Below are positions 20,286 to 31,318 of a stretch of 64,000 bases of DNA, piece by piece. Source of the stretch: Megascapheus bottae (Eukaryota; Chordata; Mammalia; Rodentia; Geomyidae); the NCBI GenBank assembly GCA_024803745.1, contig JANJXV010000013.1:28168501-28232500 (forward strand), read 5' to 3'. The notes beneath the pieces are model-generated. The model saw only the letters and a program-made list of their open reading frames with translations. It was not told the origin of the DNA and ran no database searches. A program made the position numbers and the translations under genes. Within the stretch, counting starts at the first letter, position 1; every line of letters begins with the position of its first letter.

Positions 20286-20363
20286 TCTTATAAACACAGA
20301 ATACATTAAAAAGTACCATGTTGTTTAGGCTTATCCCAGGATATTTCTCTATCATCTATGTGT

Positions 20364-20433
20364 TTATGTATGTATGTATGTATGTATGTATGTATGTATG
20401 TATGTATGTATCTATCTATCTATCTATCTATCT
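20364..20433. repeat. (TATG)n(TATC)n compound microsatellite
   Basis: About eleven TATG units directly followed by about six TATC units, with further irregular units to 20470. The open frame translating as YVCMYVCM is a product of the repeat. Confidence 0.95.
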
Positions 20434-20591
20434 ATTATCTATCTGCTTGTCTATCCATCTATATGTTTATATGCATATATGTATTTAGATGCATATCTTT
20501 GTGTTTATGAGAATGTGGGAGGGGTTGTGTGTGCTTATCCTAGGTCTCAAACTCAGGACTTGAGCTTTTTTTGCTGTTTGCAAAGTATTTT

Positions 20592-20783
20592 CTTTTTTTC
20601 CAGTCTTGGGGCTTGAACTTGAAGCCGGTGCACTATTCTTGAGATTTCTCAAGGCTAGTACTCTACCACTTGAGCCACAGCACCACTTCTGGCTTTTTCT
20701 ACGTATGTGGTACCAAGGAATTGAAATCAAGTCTATGTGCATGCTAGGCAAGCACTATACCACTAGGCCACACTTCAAGCCCT
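20592..20783 (-). mobile_element. IDL-Geo type SINE, antisense, with probable TSD
   Basis: CCAGTCTTGGGGCTTGAACTTGAAGCC ... CTCAAGGCTAGTACTCTACCACTTGAGCCACAGCACCACTTCTGGC is the right half. GTATGTGGTACCAAGGAATTGAAATC ... CATGCTAGGCAAGCACTATACCACTAGGCC is the ID-like monomer. GCAAAGTATTTT at 20580-20591 and GCAAAGTACTTT at 20784-20795 form a likely TSD with one mismatch. Confidence 0.85.
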
Positions 20784-20795
20784 GCAAAGTACTTT

Positions 20796-21082
20796 TAAGC
20801 TCAGTATTATATTCAGTTTCTCATGTAGATAGTTGTAGCTACTTATCTTTCATTTTCACTGTAGTTTGTTTTCATATTATTTGAATCATCCACAGTATTT
20901 GCTCTCTTCTGCAGATGGTTCTTTGAGCTTATTTGATTATGGAGTCTGTTACATCATTTTGTTATGAAGATTCTTGTGTAAGCCTTGTTTAAGCAACATT
21001 AAGCAACTATGTCTAACAGTATCTAGGGATGCCCATGAGGGACTCTCTAACATGACAAATTAGCGTATAAATCTGAGCTTTC
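20796..21082. other. No recognised element
   Basis: Unique AT-rich sequence between two SINEs. Confidence 0.4.
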
Positions 21083-21325
21083 TGTTCCATGCTGGTGGCT
21101 CATGTCTAAAATCCTAGTTACTCAGGATCGTGCAATCTGTGGATTATAGTTTGAAGCCTGCCTGGCCAGAAAAGTCTCTGAGACTCTTATTTCCAATTAA
21201 TCAGCAAAATATCCCAAGTGGCACTGTGGCTCAAATTTTAGATTTCTAGCTCTGAGAAAAGAAAAGGGACAGAACCTAGGCTCTAAATTCAAGCCTTAAG
21301 ACCAGCACACACACAATAAAATCTG
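21083..21325 (+). mobile_element. Composite SINE (7SL-type left, Geo right)
   Basis: GCTGGTGGCTCATGTCTAAAATCCTAGTTACTCAGGATCG, then the linker TCTCTGAGACTCTTATTTCCAATTAATCAGC, then GTGGCACTGTGGCTCAAATTTTAGATTTCTAGCTCTGAG ... TTCAAGCCTTAAGACCAGC and an A-rich tail. Diverged but complete in layout. Confidence 0.8.
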
Positions 21326-21409
21326 ATTTTTAAAAGAAAAATTAATGCTTGTTAGAACATTCTTTATAATTTTAAAATAATATCTTTATTATCATACATA
21401 TAGTTTGTT

Positions 21410-21445
21410 TCTCTCTGTCTCTCTGTCTCTCTCTCTGTCTCTCTG

Positions 21446-21500
<55 letters not shown>

Positions 21501-21501
21501 T
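21410..21501. repeat. (CT)n / (CTCTGT)n microsatellite
   Basis: About 90 bp of CT and CTGTCT units. The minus-strand frame rich in RERERE is a translation of this repeat, not a gene. Confidence 0.97.
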
Positions 21502-23095
21502 TTCTTTTGGAACTATAATTGGGTTTACAATATTCTTCTAATTCAGCCCCCATGGGGTCTAATCTGTAACTTACAGTGGTAATAGTTTTCATTTTGATGA
21601 TATTTTTTTATTTTTTTCCTGTGATTAGGTGGCTATTATTTTATTCTCATTTTTGATGTTTTGATTTTGTTTTGGTTTGGTTTTTGGTTATTGTATTCTC
21701 TGTACTGTTTCTCATTGTCAAGAATTTACTCTTGAATTTTTACCTGTTTTCAATTTTAAAAGTCTAAAATGAATATCTTTCCTATATTTATAACAAATAA
21801 AAAAATTTAAGAATACTTCAACTGTTATATTCTCATTTCATCATCTTCTTACTTCAATATTTTAGTTCTTTAGTACAATTTATGGTTTTAGTTTAATTGT
21901 ATTATTTTTATAGAATTGAATTCATCTAGGGAAATAAATATAATTACACAATTATGTTATCATATTGGAACAATGACTTATTCCTTGTTTCATGTCAGGG
22001 AATATCCTTTATCTTTCATTTTGTCTTATTTGTAATTATCAATATAGATGTTTATAGTTGTACAAAGCTAAAAAAATTAGAGAACTTCAGAATAATGATT
22101 ATCTGTAAAACTATTTCTGCTTTTACCAGACCTCTCTTTTTGTAATTATACAATTATTTGGAAAAGTTCTATGAGAAAATCTTTCTTCATTTCTACAAAA
22201 ATCTAATTGGATAAAACAAAGTTAAACTATTATCACCCCAGAACATCATGTATGACTGAAAAATATCTCATCTACATAGACACAAAAAGCCTGCTGTTGA
22301 GGAATAAAAAACTTGCTTTTTGGGTGGATGTTTACAAGATCCAGGACACTGCTTCAGGGCTGTTCTGGGCTCCACAGATACATCTGGTAAGGACACATCA
22401 GTTTGGGCTGGATTCTAAATTCTATTTAAGCCTGGAAATCTCAGAAGCAGTACATTCATCCATTCTATGGTTCTGTCTTGTAGAAGGAAATAGGATGGTC
22501 CTTATTTTTCCGTCCCCAAGTAGATTAAAGGACTCACCTTGACTCCAATAAGATAAAAGAAATGAATAGAGGTCCCTAAGGGTTTAACCTTCTGATCAGT
22601 TCAGTTCTGCACTATATGTGGGTAATAAATCAGAGATGAGAGAGGAGGGAGGTAAATGAGAGCAGAGAGTATGAAGAGAAAGAGACAGATAAATACTTTC
22701 CCTCAATTCAGGCCATACTGGTCTGAGTGAGCCATATGGCATTTCCTGGGCATTTCAGGAAACATCATAATCATAATTGAGAAAAGAAAGCACCTTCACT
22801 ACCACTGGTACTTGAAATGGGAATGTCCTTGAATATTTTCTTATTCTTGTCAGCAACTATCCCCTATCAGGCCTCCGTCTTCTACTGGGGTTACACAAGC
22901 ATTTACCACTTCATGGCAATGTAAAGGTGGGCAAGAACAAACAGGGCTGAAGTATTTCTTCTTTCCTACTCAAGGGATTTTATGTGAAGCAGACAGTGTA
23001 GATATATGTTTGTGTTGACACTGAGGTAGAAATAATAAAAAGCATCAACGGTGATCAGTGTGCTTGGCATTGCATACAACAGTTCACATAAATCT
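21502..23095. other. Long unique stretch with one unexplained 111-codon open frame
   Basis: No transposon word was recognised. The open frame 22207-22542 (starts MDKTKLNYYHPRTSCM) has mixed composition, but I know no family like it and see no coding signature around it. A run of about this length is expected occasionally by chance in 64 kb read in six frames. Confidence 0.35.
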
Positions 23096-23265
23096 TGTCA
23101 TTTGTGACAACCTGGATGGGCCTGAGGGCATTATACTAAGTGAAAATAAGTCAGGCACAGAAAGAAATGTTGAATGATCTCCTTTGCAGGTAGAATATAA
23201 AAAGGATAATTTATACCAGCAAAGAGAAGAATAGTAAAGGCATAGAAAAATTTTAATGTACAACA
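23096..23265 (+). mobile_element. Ancient L1 (L1M-like) 3' portion, sense
   Basis: GTGACAACCTGGATGGGCCTGAGGGCATTATACTAAGTGAAAATAAGTCAGGCACAGAAAG ... TGAATGATCTCCTTTGC is the well-known end of old mammalian L1 ORF2 and start of 3' UTR (gaactggaggacattatgttaagtgaaataagccaggcacagaaagac ... tgatctc). Strongly diverged. Confidence 0.75.
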
Positions 23266-23271
23266 TGAAAA

Positions 23272-23415
23272 CTAGCCAGCTCTGATAGAAAAGGCTTGTA
23301 ATCTCAGCATTTGAAAGGTGGAAGCAGACTAATCATCAATTCCAGTCTAGGCTGAGCTAGAGACCAACTTCCAGACAGCCTGAGCTACATACTGTGATCT
23401 ATCTCAAACAAATAC
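23272..23415 (+). mobile_element. Old B1 SINE, sense
   Basis: AGGCTTGTAATCTCAGCATTTGAAAGGTGGAAGCAGACTAATCATCAATTCCAGTCTAGGCTGAGCTAGAGACCAACTTCCAGACAGCCTGAGCTACATA follows the rodent B1 order (taatcccagcactcgggaggcagaggcaggtggatct ... gttcgaggccagcctggtctacag ... ccaggacagccagggctac). It differs from the 7SL half of the composite SINEs and is an older, separate B1 type. It supports a rodent source. Confidence 0.8.
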
Positions 23416-23579
23416 CAAAGTTGCCCCGGTATGTTTACTATAGTTAGCAACAGCACATTGTTATATATGGAATTTGCTAAAGTAAGAGACCTTAAATGCT
23501 CTTAGCACATACACAGGCAAAATTACTGTGAAAAGATGGATATGCCAATTAGTTGAATTGTTCTTATCATTCCACACTG

Positions 23580-23640
23580 TATATATATATATATAGATAG
23601 ATAGATAGATATAGATATAGATAAATGTATATATATACAC
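23580..23640. repeat. (TA)n(GATA)n microsatellite
   Basis: TA units, then four or so GATA units and ATAGAT units. Confidence 0.93.
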
Positions 23641-24179
23641 ATGGTGTATCTGTAAGTAAATACTGCTTTTATTAATCACATCTCAGTAAAACTAGGATAC
23701 TCATATAAATAGCGATAGCATCTCTTTTTTAAGTTAAAAAATTATATGTACTTTCTACCCACTGGAAATTTAACCGAGTATTTGTAAAACTTAATTTTAC
23801 TTATTTAGAAGTTAGTTGTCAACTAGAGGAGATTAATAACTTGTCTGTTGTTTCTGCCTTGCTCAGAGACACAGCCAGGAGGTTCAAGGAGCTCTAACCA
23901 GAAGCCCAACTTTCTATTCTGTCTGTCGTGGTGAGCCGGCATCAGTGACACTTGATAAAACAGCCAGAGAGAAGACTGATTTCTCCCTGAAAATGTGTAT
24001 GGTGTGACAGAGCCACACAGGGTCTCCTGCCCTTGAAAAACTTCATTCTCTTAATGTTGACACCAAAGACTCTTTACAATTTCTAAAAACAACAACAAAA
24101 AACTGTACCCCTAACATATAAAATTTAATTCAAGGATTTAAAGACCTATTTCTAAATGGAGACTTCACAAACACCAGAA
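23641..24179. other. Unique, less AT-rich sequence; possible conserved noncoding segment
   Basis: Bases 23820-24050 have balanced composition, no repeat words and no open frame of note. They look like the kind of unique DNA that may be conserved, but conservation cannot be judged here. Confidence 0.25.
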
Positions 24180-24400
24180 AGCAGGTTCTCAAAAGAGGTG
24201 GGGTGAGTAGAAGGGAAAAGGGTAGATGAATGAAGAAAATAGGGGAGAATGCAGTCAAGATATCCTACAAAATCAGGAGTAAGGGAAGAGGCAGAGACAG
24301 AAGGGAAGAGACAGAGAAGGAAGGGAAGGGGCAGAGAGGGAAGGAAGAGGCAGAGAGGGAAGGGAAGGGGCAGAAAGGACGGGATGGGTGAGAATGTTGA
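24180..24400. repeat. Purine-rich stretch with short tandem (minisatellite-like) units
   Basis: Between about 24285 and 24380, units near 19-20 bp of the type GGCAGAGAGGGAAGGGAAGG recur about five times with variation. One strand is almost all purine. Both strands stay open (65 and 89 codons) only because of the composition. Confidence 0.8.
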
Positions 24401-26265
24401 AAGGGGTGACATTAAGATCAATTATATTAACAAGCTGCCGTGTTAAATGGCAATTCTTTTATACAACTACTTAAAGATGATTTAAATAAATAAAATAAAA
24501 GCATACTTAAGAAATATTTGGAGTACTCCCAGTCTTGCTGCAGTGGACACTAGCATGCAAACAGGAAGTCCAGATGCATGTCTTAGTAAAAGCCTTGCAG
24601 TCTGAATTTTCCTTGTGAATATTTGCATTTCCCTGGGTCTAGTCTATTGAGAAAGATATGTCACTGGAAAGAAGAGAAGAGATTTTTTTTTCTTTTTCCT
24701 TTGTCCTTAAATGTGGCTTGAATTGATTTTTTCTAAATGGCTCCAAAGTATATGCTTTCATTTTATAATCCATCGTAAGTGTTTTAAAATAAAAGAACTA
24801 TCAAATCACTTGGCATAAAAAGGCCTACTGATGCCCAGAAAGGCCAATTTATATTCAGTTAGTGCCCTGGCAAACAGCATGATTGATATCATTCAGATTT
24901 GAGACCCAAAGTGATAAATAGTTGCACATGGCCAACTACCACACTTCAGGGCTCAGAGCCCCTAGTGAGTTATTGTTTTGTTTTGCCCCTGATTCTTGTA
25001 GGCTGAAAACTTCCTTTCCATAAATTAATCAGTGATGGCATTTTGCATTTCTGATTTAGTACCTTTCTTAAAAGGCCTTTACTTGCAGCTCATAAGGCTC
25101 CATCCTGTAGTTTCAAATTGCCCAAGGAGATAGGAAACAATTGGAAAAGCAAAAAGGCTTTCTGTTGATTGTCATAGCAAATAAATATGAGGCTTCTAAA
25201 GTTTAATTTCAATGATATTTTAAAATACTTTTATTAAGTATTAAGTATTAAGATATGAAAGGATATATTCAAACTATGCAAATCAGAAGAAATAACAAGA
25301 AAAGAAACACCTTTCTCAAATGCATGTTTTAAAGGCAAAAATAAGAAAAATAGAATTAGGAATAATCATTTTCTTTATAATTTCCTCTTTCTCCTTAAGA
25401 TATATCATCCCACTACCTCTGATTTAAATATATATATATATACACATATATATTATTTAATGTATTTGAATCATATGTAAATGGAATCAGCACATAGCTG
25501 TTTTATGATTAGCAGATTTTTTTCTAGCGCATAAGCCACAGATTGAATGAGGGACATGCCTTAACTCCACATAGACACTATAGCCACTGGGTAAGGATCA
25601 CATGGAGAAACGTGTAGTCTGGCTCACCTCATTTTTCCCTAAAAAGAATCACAGGTTGAGATAAGTTATCTGATTCTCCAGAAGCCCAAAGATTTATACT
25701 TAAGTCATTATTTATATAATGAAATATTAACTCATATTTTTAACTCACTGACACTATATAATCTAATCAAATGTTGACTTTTTAAAAGAAAAAAAAACCA
25801 CCATAATGACATGATTGAAACAATTGTGAAACTGAAGCCAAAGAAGTTAAATTTAACAAAACAAGGTATAAGTGGCTTTCCAGGGATGTAAGGTAGAACA
25901 AATAGAGAAATGTTGGGCAACCTGTATAAATAGACCTTCTACCAATAATCCCTTTTATGATGTGATATCCAAGCAGAATTGCACATTGTGGTTAATTTTC
26001 ATCCATTCCATGTCTCTTCCAATGTGTGATGATCTGTCAGTCTCTCTGGATCTTCCATGACCTGACAAGAAGAAAATGTAATGATCAGTTATTTTGGTAA
26101 ATGTCCTTAATTTATGTTTCTCTGATTTCTTGTGATTAGGTTGAGGCCCCGCCGTTGTCAAGAATACTAAGAAGTAACATGGTCTTCTCTATGAACATGA
26201 TACTGACATGACACCTTATTTGGATACTTGGGTCAGTACAGAATCTATTTTCATGCCCTTTGGTA
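24401..26265. other. Long unique stretch with a small (TA)n
   Basis: No mobile element was recognised. A TA/TATACACATATATA patch lies at 25427-25455. The 60- to 68-codon frames at 25732-26161 on both strands have no domain. Bases 24830-25100 have more balanced composition and may be worth a conservation check. Confidence 0.35.
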
Positions 26266-26279
26266 TTTCATTTCTTTTT

Positions 26280-26479
26280 GTTAATTTTTTTTTTGCCAGT
26301 CCTTGGCTTGGGCTCAGGGCCTGAGCACTGTCCCTGGATTTTTTCTCAAGGCTAGGGCTCTACCACTTGAGCCACAGCACCACTTCTGGCTTTTTGCTAT
26401 GTATGTGGTACCAAGGAATAGAACCCGGGTCTTCGTGCATGCTAGGCAAGCACTCTACCACTAGGCCAAACTTCCGGCC
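26280..26479 (-). mobile_element. IDL-Geo type SINE, antisense, with exact 14-bp TSD
   Basis: The right half is TTTTTTTTTGCCAGTCCTTGGCTTGGGCTCAGGGCCTGAGCACTGTCCCTGG ... CACTTGAGCCACAGCACC. The ID-like monomer runs from GTATGTGGTACCAAGGAATAGAACCCGGG to CTAGGCAAGCACTCTACCACTAGGCC. TTTCATTTCTTTTT flanks it at 26266-26279 and 26480-26493, an exact TSD. A good reference copy. Confidence 0.95.
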
Positions 26480-26493
26480 TTTCATTTCTTTTT

Positions 26494-27429
26494 TAACTAT
26501 GTGAAATATTTCATAATCTGTAATGCTAACTATAAGGATCTGTAATATTTATAAGTAGCAATCTGCAAAAGATATCACTATTAGATTTGAGATTCCAAGG
26601 AAAGCTGTATCTTTTCTTCTTCAGAAGAGTGGGGAGGCAGAAAAATCTACAGCCAGGCTGAACAAAACTCAAGCCAACCAGCTATCATCTACATCATTAT
26701 ATGTGACTTACTCCATCAGAACTTTTTTCTCTATCTATAAAACAGCATTATCTGTTTGTTTATAGAAGAAATTATAATGCTATTAATTTTTCTTACAGAT
26801 TGGGGAGTTATGTGGATACCTTTAGATAATTTTATTTGTGATAAGAGAATTATCACAAAACCTTTAAAGCCATTTCTAAGGAAAATAAATTTAGAAGATC
26901 TCACAACCCATAATCAAGGCTTTAAATACGCTCATTTATCACAAAAAACTTGTTAAAACAGTGAATGATTGAAGAAATTTGTGTTCAAAGTAATAATAAT
27001 GTGCACAACATATTCATTCACATTTTGGATTTCACTTGATTTGCACAATAAGATGTGGCATGTATATTAGATATGGCTAGTTCTATTATAAAGGTAATAA
27101 TCTTGTCTAAAAGTGTCAAATAGAATGTGAAAACTTATTATATTAGTAGATAAACAAAAGAGGCTTTTTAAGCCTTAGATCAATTTCTTTGTACCAAAAC
27201 TGCTACTTCTACCAATTATGGCCCACTTATTTGTACACCATCATTCTCACTATAAAACATCTACTTGCCTAGAAGCATGCAGGGTGCTTTTGAATTTTCT
27301 GATTTCTTTCCTCTGCTGGGGTTAATCTCTACAGAAATTCCTTTAATTTCCAGTTAGTCTTATTTTCCAATGTTGATTTCTGTAGCATTCATGAATAGGT
27401 TATCTCATGATTACATGTTAAAACATTTG
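26494..27429. other. Unique sequence, nothing recognised
   Basis: A 66-codon frame (26756-26956) has no recognised motif. AT-rich. Confidence 0.4.
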
Positions 27430-27438
27430 CAGTGAAAG

Positions 27439-27667
27439 GGTTATTTTTGTTGTTGTTTTGGTATTTTTTGTTTTTTGTTTTTTGCCAGTCCCTGTCCTTG
27501 AACTTAGGGCCTAGACACTGTCCTTGAGCTTTCTCAAGGATAGAGCTCTACTACTTTAGCCATAGCACCATTTCTGGCTTTTTGCTATGTATGTAGTACC
27601 AAGGTATCAAACCCAGGTCTTCATGCATGCTAGGCAAGCACTCTACCACTAGGCTAAACTCCTGGCC
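27439..27667 (-). mobile_element. IDL-Geo type SINE, antisense, with TSD
   Basis: A T/G-rich tail complement (GTTTTTTGTTTTTTGCCAGTC) is followed by the right half, then GTATGTAGTACCAAGGTATCAAACCCAGGTC and GCATGCTAGGCAAGCACTCTACCACTAGGC. CAGTGAAAG is present at 27430-27438 and 27668-27676 as a 9-bp TSD. Confidence 0.93.
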
Positions 27668-27676
27668 CAGTGAAAG

Positions 27677-28149
27677 CTTTTCTAAGTATAGATGCATGAC
27701 TATATGATTTGGCTGTATTTATATGTGCATATTACTCAGATTGATGAGCTCATTGACAATAAAGGCAATCATGAATTTTTATATGTCTACTTTAATAAGC
27801 TAGTGAAAGCATGAAATTAAGGGAAATTCTTCAGAAACATAAAAGTTATTAGTGTCGCCAAGAACCTTCTACTATTAAATATGCTTAGTCTACTAGTGCT
27901 AGCTCCAGAGTATCAGGATCTCTTTCTAGGGTCAACAATATACTGTTTTGGTACAATTAGAAAATTTCAATATTCAGGACAATACAATGGTTCTTTCCAG
28001 TATACAAATACATTCATATAACTCAGTGGAACACACCTGATAAATATATCTAACTTTGTTGAACACATAATATACATTTATATATATGCATGTATTCTTA
28101 TTCTTTTCAATGTTTACTTATTTATACTATATAAAGTTCTATATGAGTG
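27677..28149. other. No recognised element
   Basis: AT-rich unique sequence. Confidence 0.4.
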
Positions 28150-28265
28150 ACTATATTTACAACCCATTTTATGCATGAATAAAATGAGGCACCACAAAGC
28201 AAGGTAAATTTCATGAAGTCATATAGTTTTAAACAATGATGTCTAGATTTGAACCTATACAGTTT
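28150..28265 (+). mobile_element. Probable MIR SINE core, sense
   Basis: TTTATGCATGAATAAAATGAGGCACCACAAAGCAAGGTAAATTTCATGAAGTCATATAG ... TCTAGATTTGAACC keeps the MIR order (ttttacagatgaggaaactgaggcacagagaggttaag ... aaggtcacacagc ... ggattcgaacc). Confidence 0.55.
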
Positions 28266-31069
28266 TCTTTATATAGTTCTAGACTATCATGATGAAGGAG
28301 AAAATCTTGAGGGTAAGCTTCCAGCAGAAAGTTTCTCCTTCCCATTTGCATTATTGCCTTATTCTTAATGATAAGAATACATCACAAATAACCATCTTGT
28401 AGTTAACTTTACAGAAACTTGCACTTCAGACATACCATGATTAAAGACCAATCCAGTTTATTTACTTTTATTTTGAGAACACTAATTAATCATCTATTAT
28501 TTAGAACTATAAAATTTCCTCAGTTTTTGATTCATGGGAATTTGGAAATATAGAATGTATTCTTCACCCAGCTTCTTACATAACAATAGAGCAAGATCGG
28601 ACTAGAATTTATCATAAATATGGTACAGTGGCCTTCATCAGTGTATTAGTGTTGAAAAATGACAGTGAAGATTATAATGAAACATTGCATATTTTAAAGT
28701 ACAACATTTTGTACAATTTTGAGTACATCTTTGGGTGACGTTCTTCATGTAGAAGAGACGAAGAGGAGAAATACCTTTCTCTTCATCATAGGAATGGATT
28801 GGAATCAATTAGCTATGAAAATGCTTAGTAAATATCCAGTGTCTTCTTTTCTGAACAACAATTAGATGGATGAGATTATCTTTTATGGAACAAATCGATG
28901 CTGCTATAATGGATCATTCTAGGAGTCATCCGTTCATCATTTATATATTCCATTTAGCAGCACCTATCCCTCACCTTTTAGGCATCATCTACATTACTGT
29001 TTATTTGGAAACAAAATACCCTGCTGTTGGATTGTTGAGGAATGACAGGATTTAGTTTTCCAAGGCACAAGCCTGTGACGTGCCTGACAGTAAAGAATAG
29101 TTAATGTCAGATATGCTTGATTTGACAGGAAAAAAAAAAACTGAAGGACACTTTCTCCTGGCTCAGATATTTATCAGTAAATGGAGGTCACAGAGACAGC
29201 AAAATGACTTTGGCTTCTTCGAGCTGGTCACATGTACACAGGGAATATAGAAGACAATATGGAGCATTATAGACCTCAGTGTAGAGATATATCATTAATT
29301 CTCTTGTAGTATTATTAATATTGAGGCATCTATAGTGGTATGGGAAAGTCGCTGGACTATGCAAGCAAAAAACAAAATCCATCGTAGACAAAGCCCTGTC
29401 ACTTTTTACAAGGCCTTAGACAAAACGTATGATGTTTCAAGATAAAACCTTAACCTTGTTTTTTACTTTTACTGCAAGTAAAAAAGTATGATGCTCATCC
29501 ACCTACCTCTTTGAAAAGTTGCTGAAATTAGTACAATAAAAATCATATAAAAATTCCATGCAGATTGTCAGAATGGTATATGATATAAATATGTATGTAT
29601 ATGTATGTGATGTACACATAAGATAAACATACATTTGTACACTCATATGTACATATTTTGCCAATAAGTATACATATGGTAAGTATATGGTTTGTTTGGT
29701 GTATATTTATATCTATATAGAGAGAGTCTGTGTGTATATATCTACCTTTATGCACATGAATATATGTAAATTACAATTAGTAATTATAATACAAACATTA
29801 ATATTGATGAACATTTTGTATTATGACAAGTACTATTAATATTTTTAGGGAAAGGTAACAATATATGTGGAATTATTCTACTCATGTAGGCTCAGAAACT
29901 AAACAGCAATTACCAGCTGAAGTTGGTATGTTATGACAAACACAGCCACATTTACTTGATGATGACAAAAGCTGTTTTCCAAGAACCATGTACAGGATAC
30001 AAAGAACTTATTGCAATTTGGAATCAAGACTAGCTGAGTGTCTTGCAGCTCTCAGTGAAAACCTCCTCATTTAACAGATGATTCAATCATAGCTCATACA
30101 CAGTGACCTATTTAAATTAGTGCTGGGTACCAAAAGGTTAAATAAGGGACAAGAGAAAGAAAGACTAATGGGAATATAATATCAATTCTGGTAAGGAAAG
30201 AAGATGTCCCAATATAACTAAAATTATCACAGGTTTCAAAAGCTGAGGTGGGGGTGGATCAATTGGTGGAATTTAGAGGGACACCAGTTGGAGAAACTAA
30301 TGAGACTTGAGGCCCCAAATCAGGAGCTTATAGAAGTGCCTAAAAGTCTTATTGAAGTTCTAGCCCTAGATTGTATATTATTCAGGGTCCCTATTTGGAA
30401 ATTGTGAATGAATATACTGGAGAAGTGGCCTTTCTTGGAGAAACCAGAGACATGGGTTATTGGCTTCTCTCTGGCTATGGAAACCTGCCCTCATTTAGGT
30501 TAAGTCAAGTGTTTTTCAGCTGTACTGAACCTTAAATGGGGAAACTTTCACACTCTCGGCAACATACAAAAAGGAATGCTTTGTGGGTAGCTATAAAAAT
30601 GTATATCTTATTTAACTCTGGTTCATGTTTTTTTCTTAAGACATTATTCGTAGTATAAAATAGATAAAATGCAAAGTGCCATCAAGTTAAAAATGCTTGC
30701 TCTACCATCTTTTTTGCATGTAACTTTTCTTCAATGACTCAGAGTATAGAGTAATTTCTTACTAAACTGTGGAAAAGTCAGTTACTTTTAGAAGAACCTT
30801 GAGGTTCTTGAATATGAATATTTCATGTATCCCCATTACTCATATGAAGAGCCCCTGAATGAAAATTTTGTGTAATTTTCCACTTTTAGGTGTAATAATA
30901 GAAATATTCTTTGGTTAATAGATTATGCTAGAGAGACTATAGATTAAAGGAAAACAGTAATGTGAATAATTTAATCCTTGTTAAAGATCTGCATAGATGC
31001 TTATTTGCATCTATGTAAATCTTAAGACATCTCCATTTATGCATATAGAAAATTAACATGCAAAATAAC
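28266..31069. other. Long unique stretch (2.8 kb)
   Basis: No transposon words were recognised. A loose TATG/TATA-rich patch lies at 29580-29760. The 60- to 70-codon frames (28870-29055, 29188-29391, 29543-29755) are unsupported. I could not classify the moderately GC-rich block at about 30240-30500. Confidence 0.35.
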
Positions 31070-31318
31070 AGCTCTGAAGGAATATCAATGACAAACTTCA
31101 GACTCTATTAAAGAACTATAATAATAAAAAATAGCTTGATATGGGCACAAGAACAGGCCTGAGGACCAGTGAAATAGAACTGAAGACCCAGAACTTAATC
31201 CACAGAACTATGGGCACCCAGTAGTCAATAAGAGAGCCAAAAATATAGGCTGTAATAAAGAGCATTTTCAACAAATAGTACTGGCAGAATTGGATAAGCA
31301 TCTTTAGAAAAGTAAAGT
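31070..31318 (+). mobile_element. L1 ORF2 fragment, sense
   Basis: CTTCAGACTCTATTAAAGAACTATAATAA ... GGGCACAAGAACAGGCCTGAGGACCAGTGAAATAGAACTGAAGACCCAGA ... AGAGCCAAAAATATAGGC ... GCAGAATTGGATAAGCAT matches the ORF2 region complementary to 18580-18830. No 3' UTR is attached. Confidence 0.82.

Noticed and set aside
20364..20470. CRISPR-like array from regularly repeated units
   Set aside because: Four-base microsatellite units without spacers, in a mammalian genome.
22207..22542. 111-codon frame as a novel gene
   Set aside because: No recognisable family, no splice or promoter context, and a length compatible with chance in 64 kb.
24152..24446. Opposed frames of 89 and 65 codons
   Set aside because: Produced by a purine-only tandem block; low-complexity translation on both strands.
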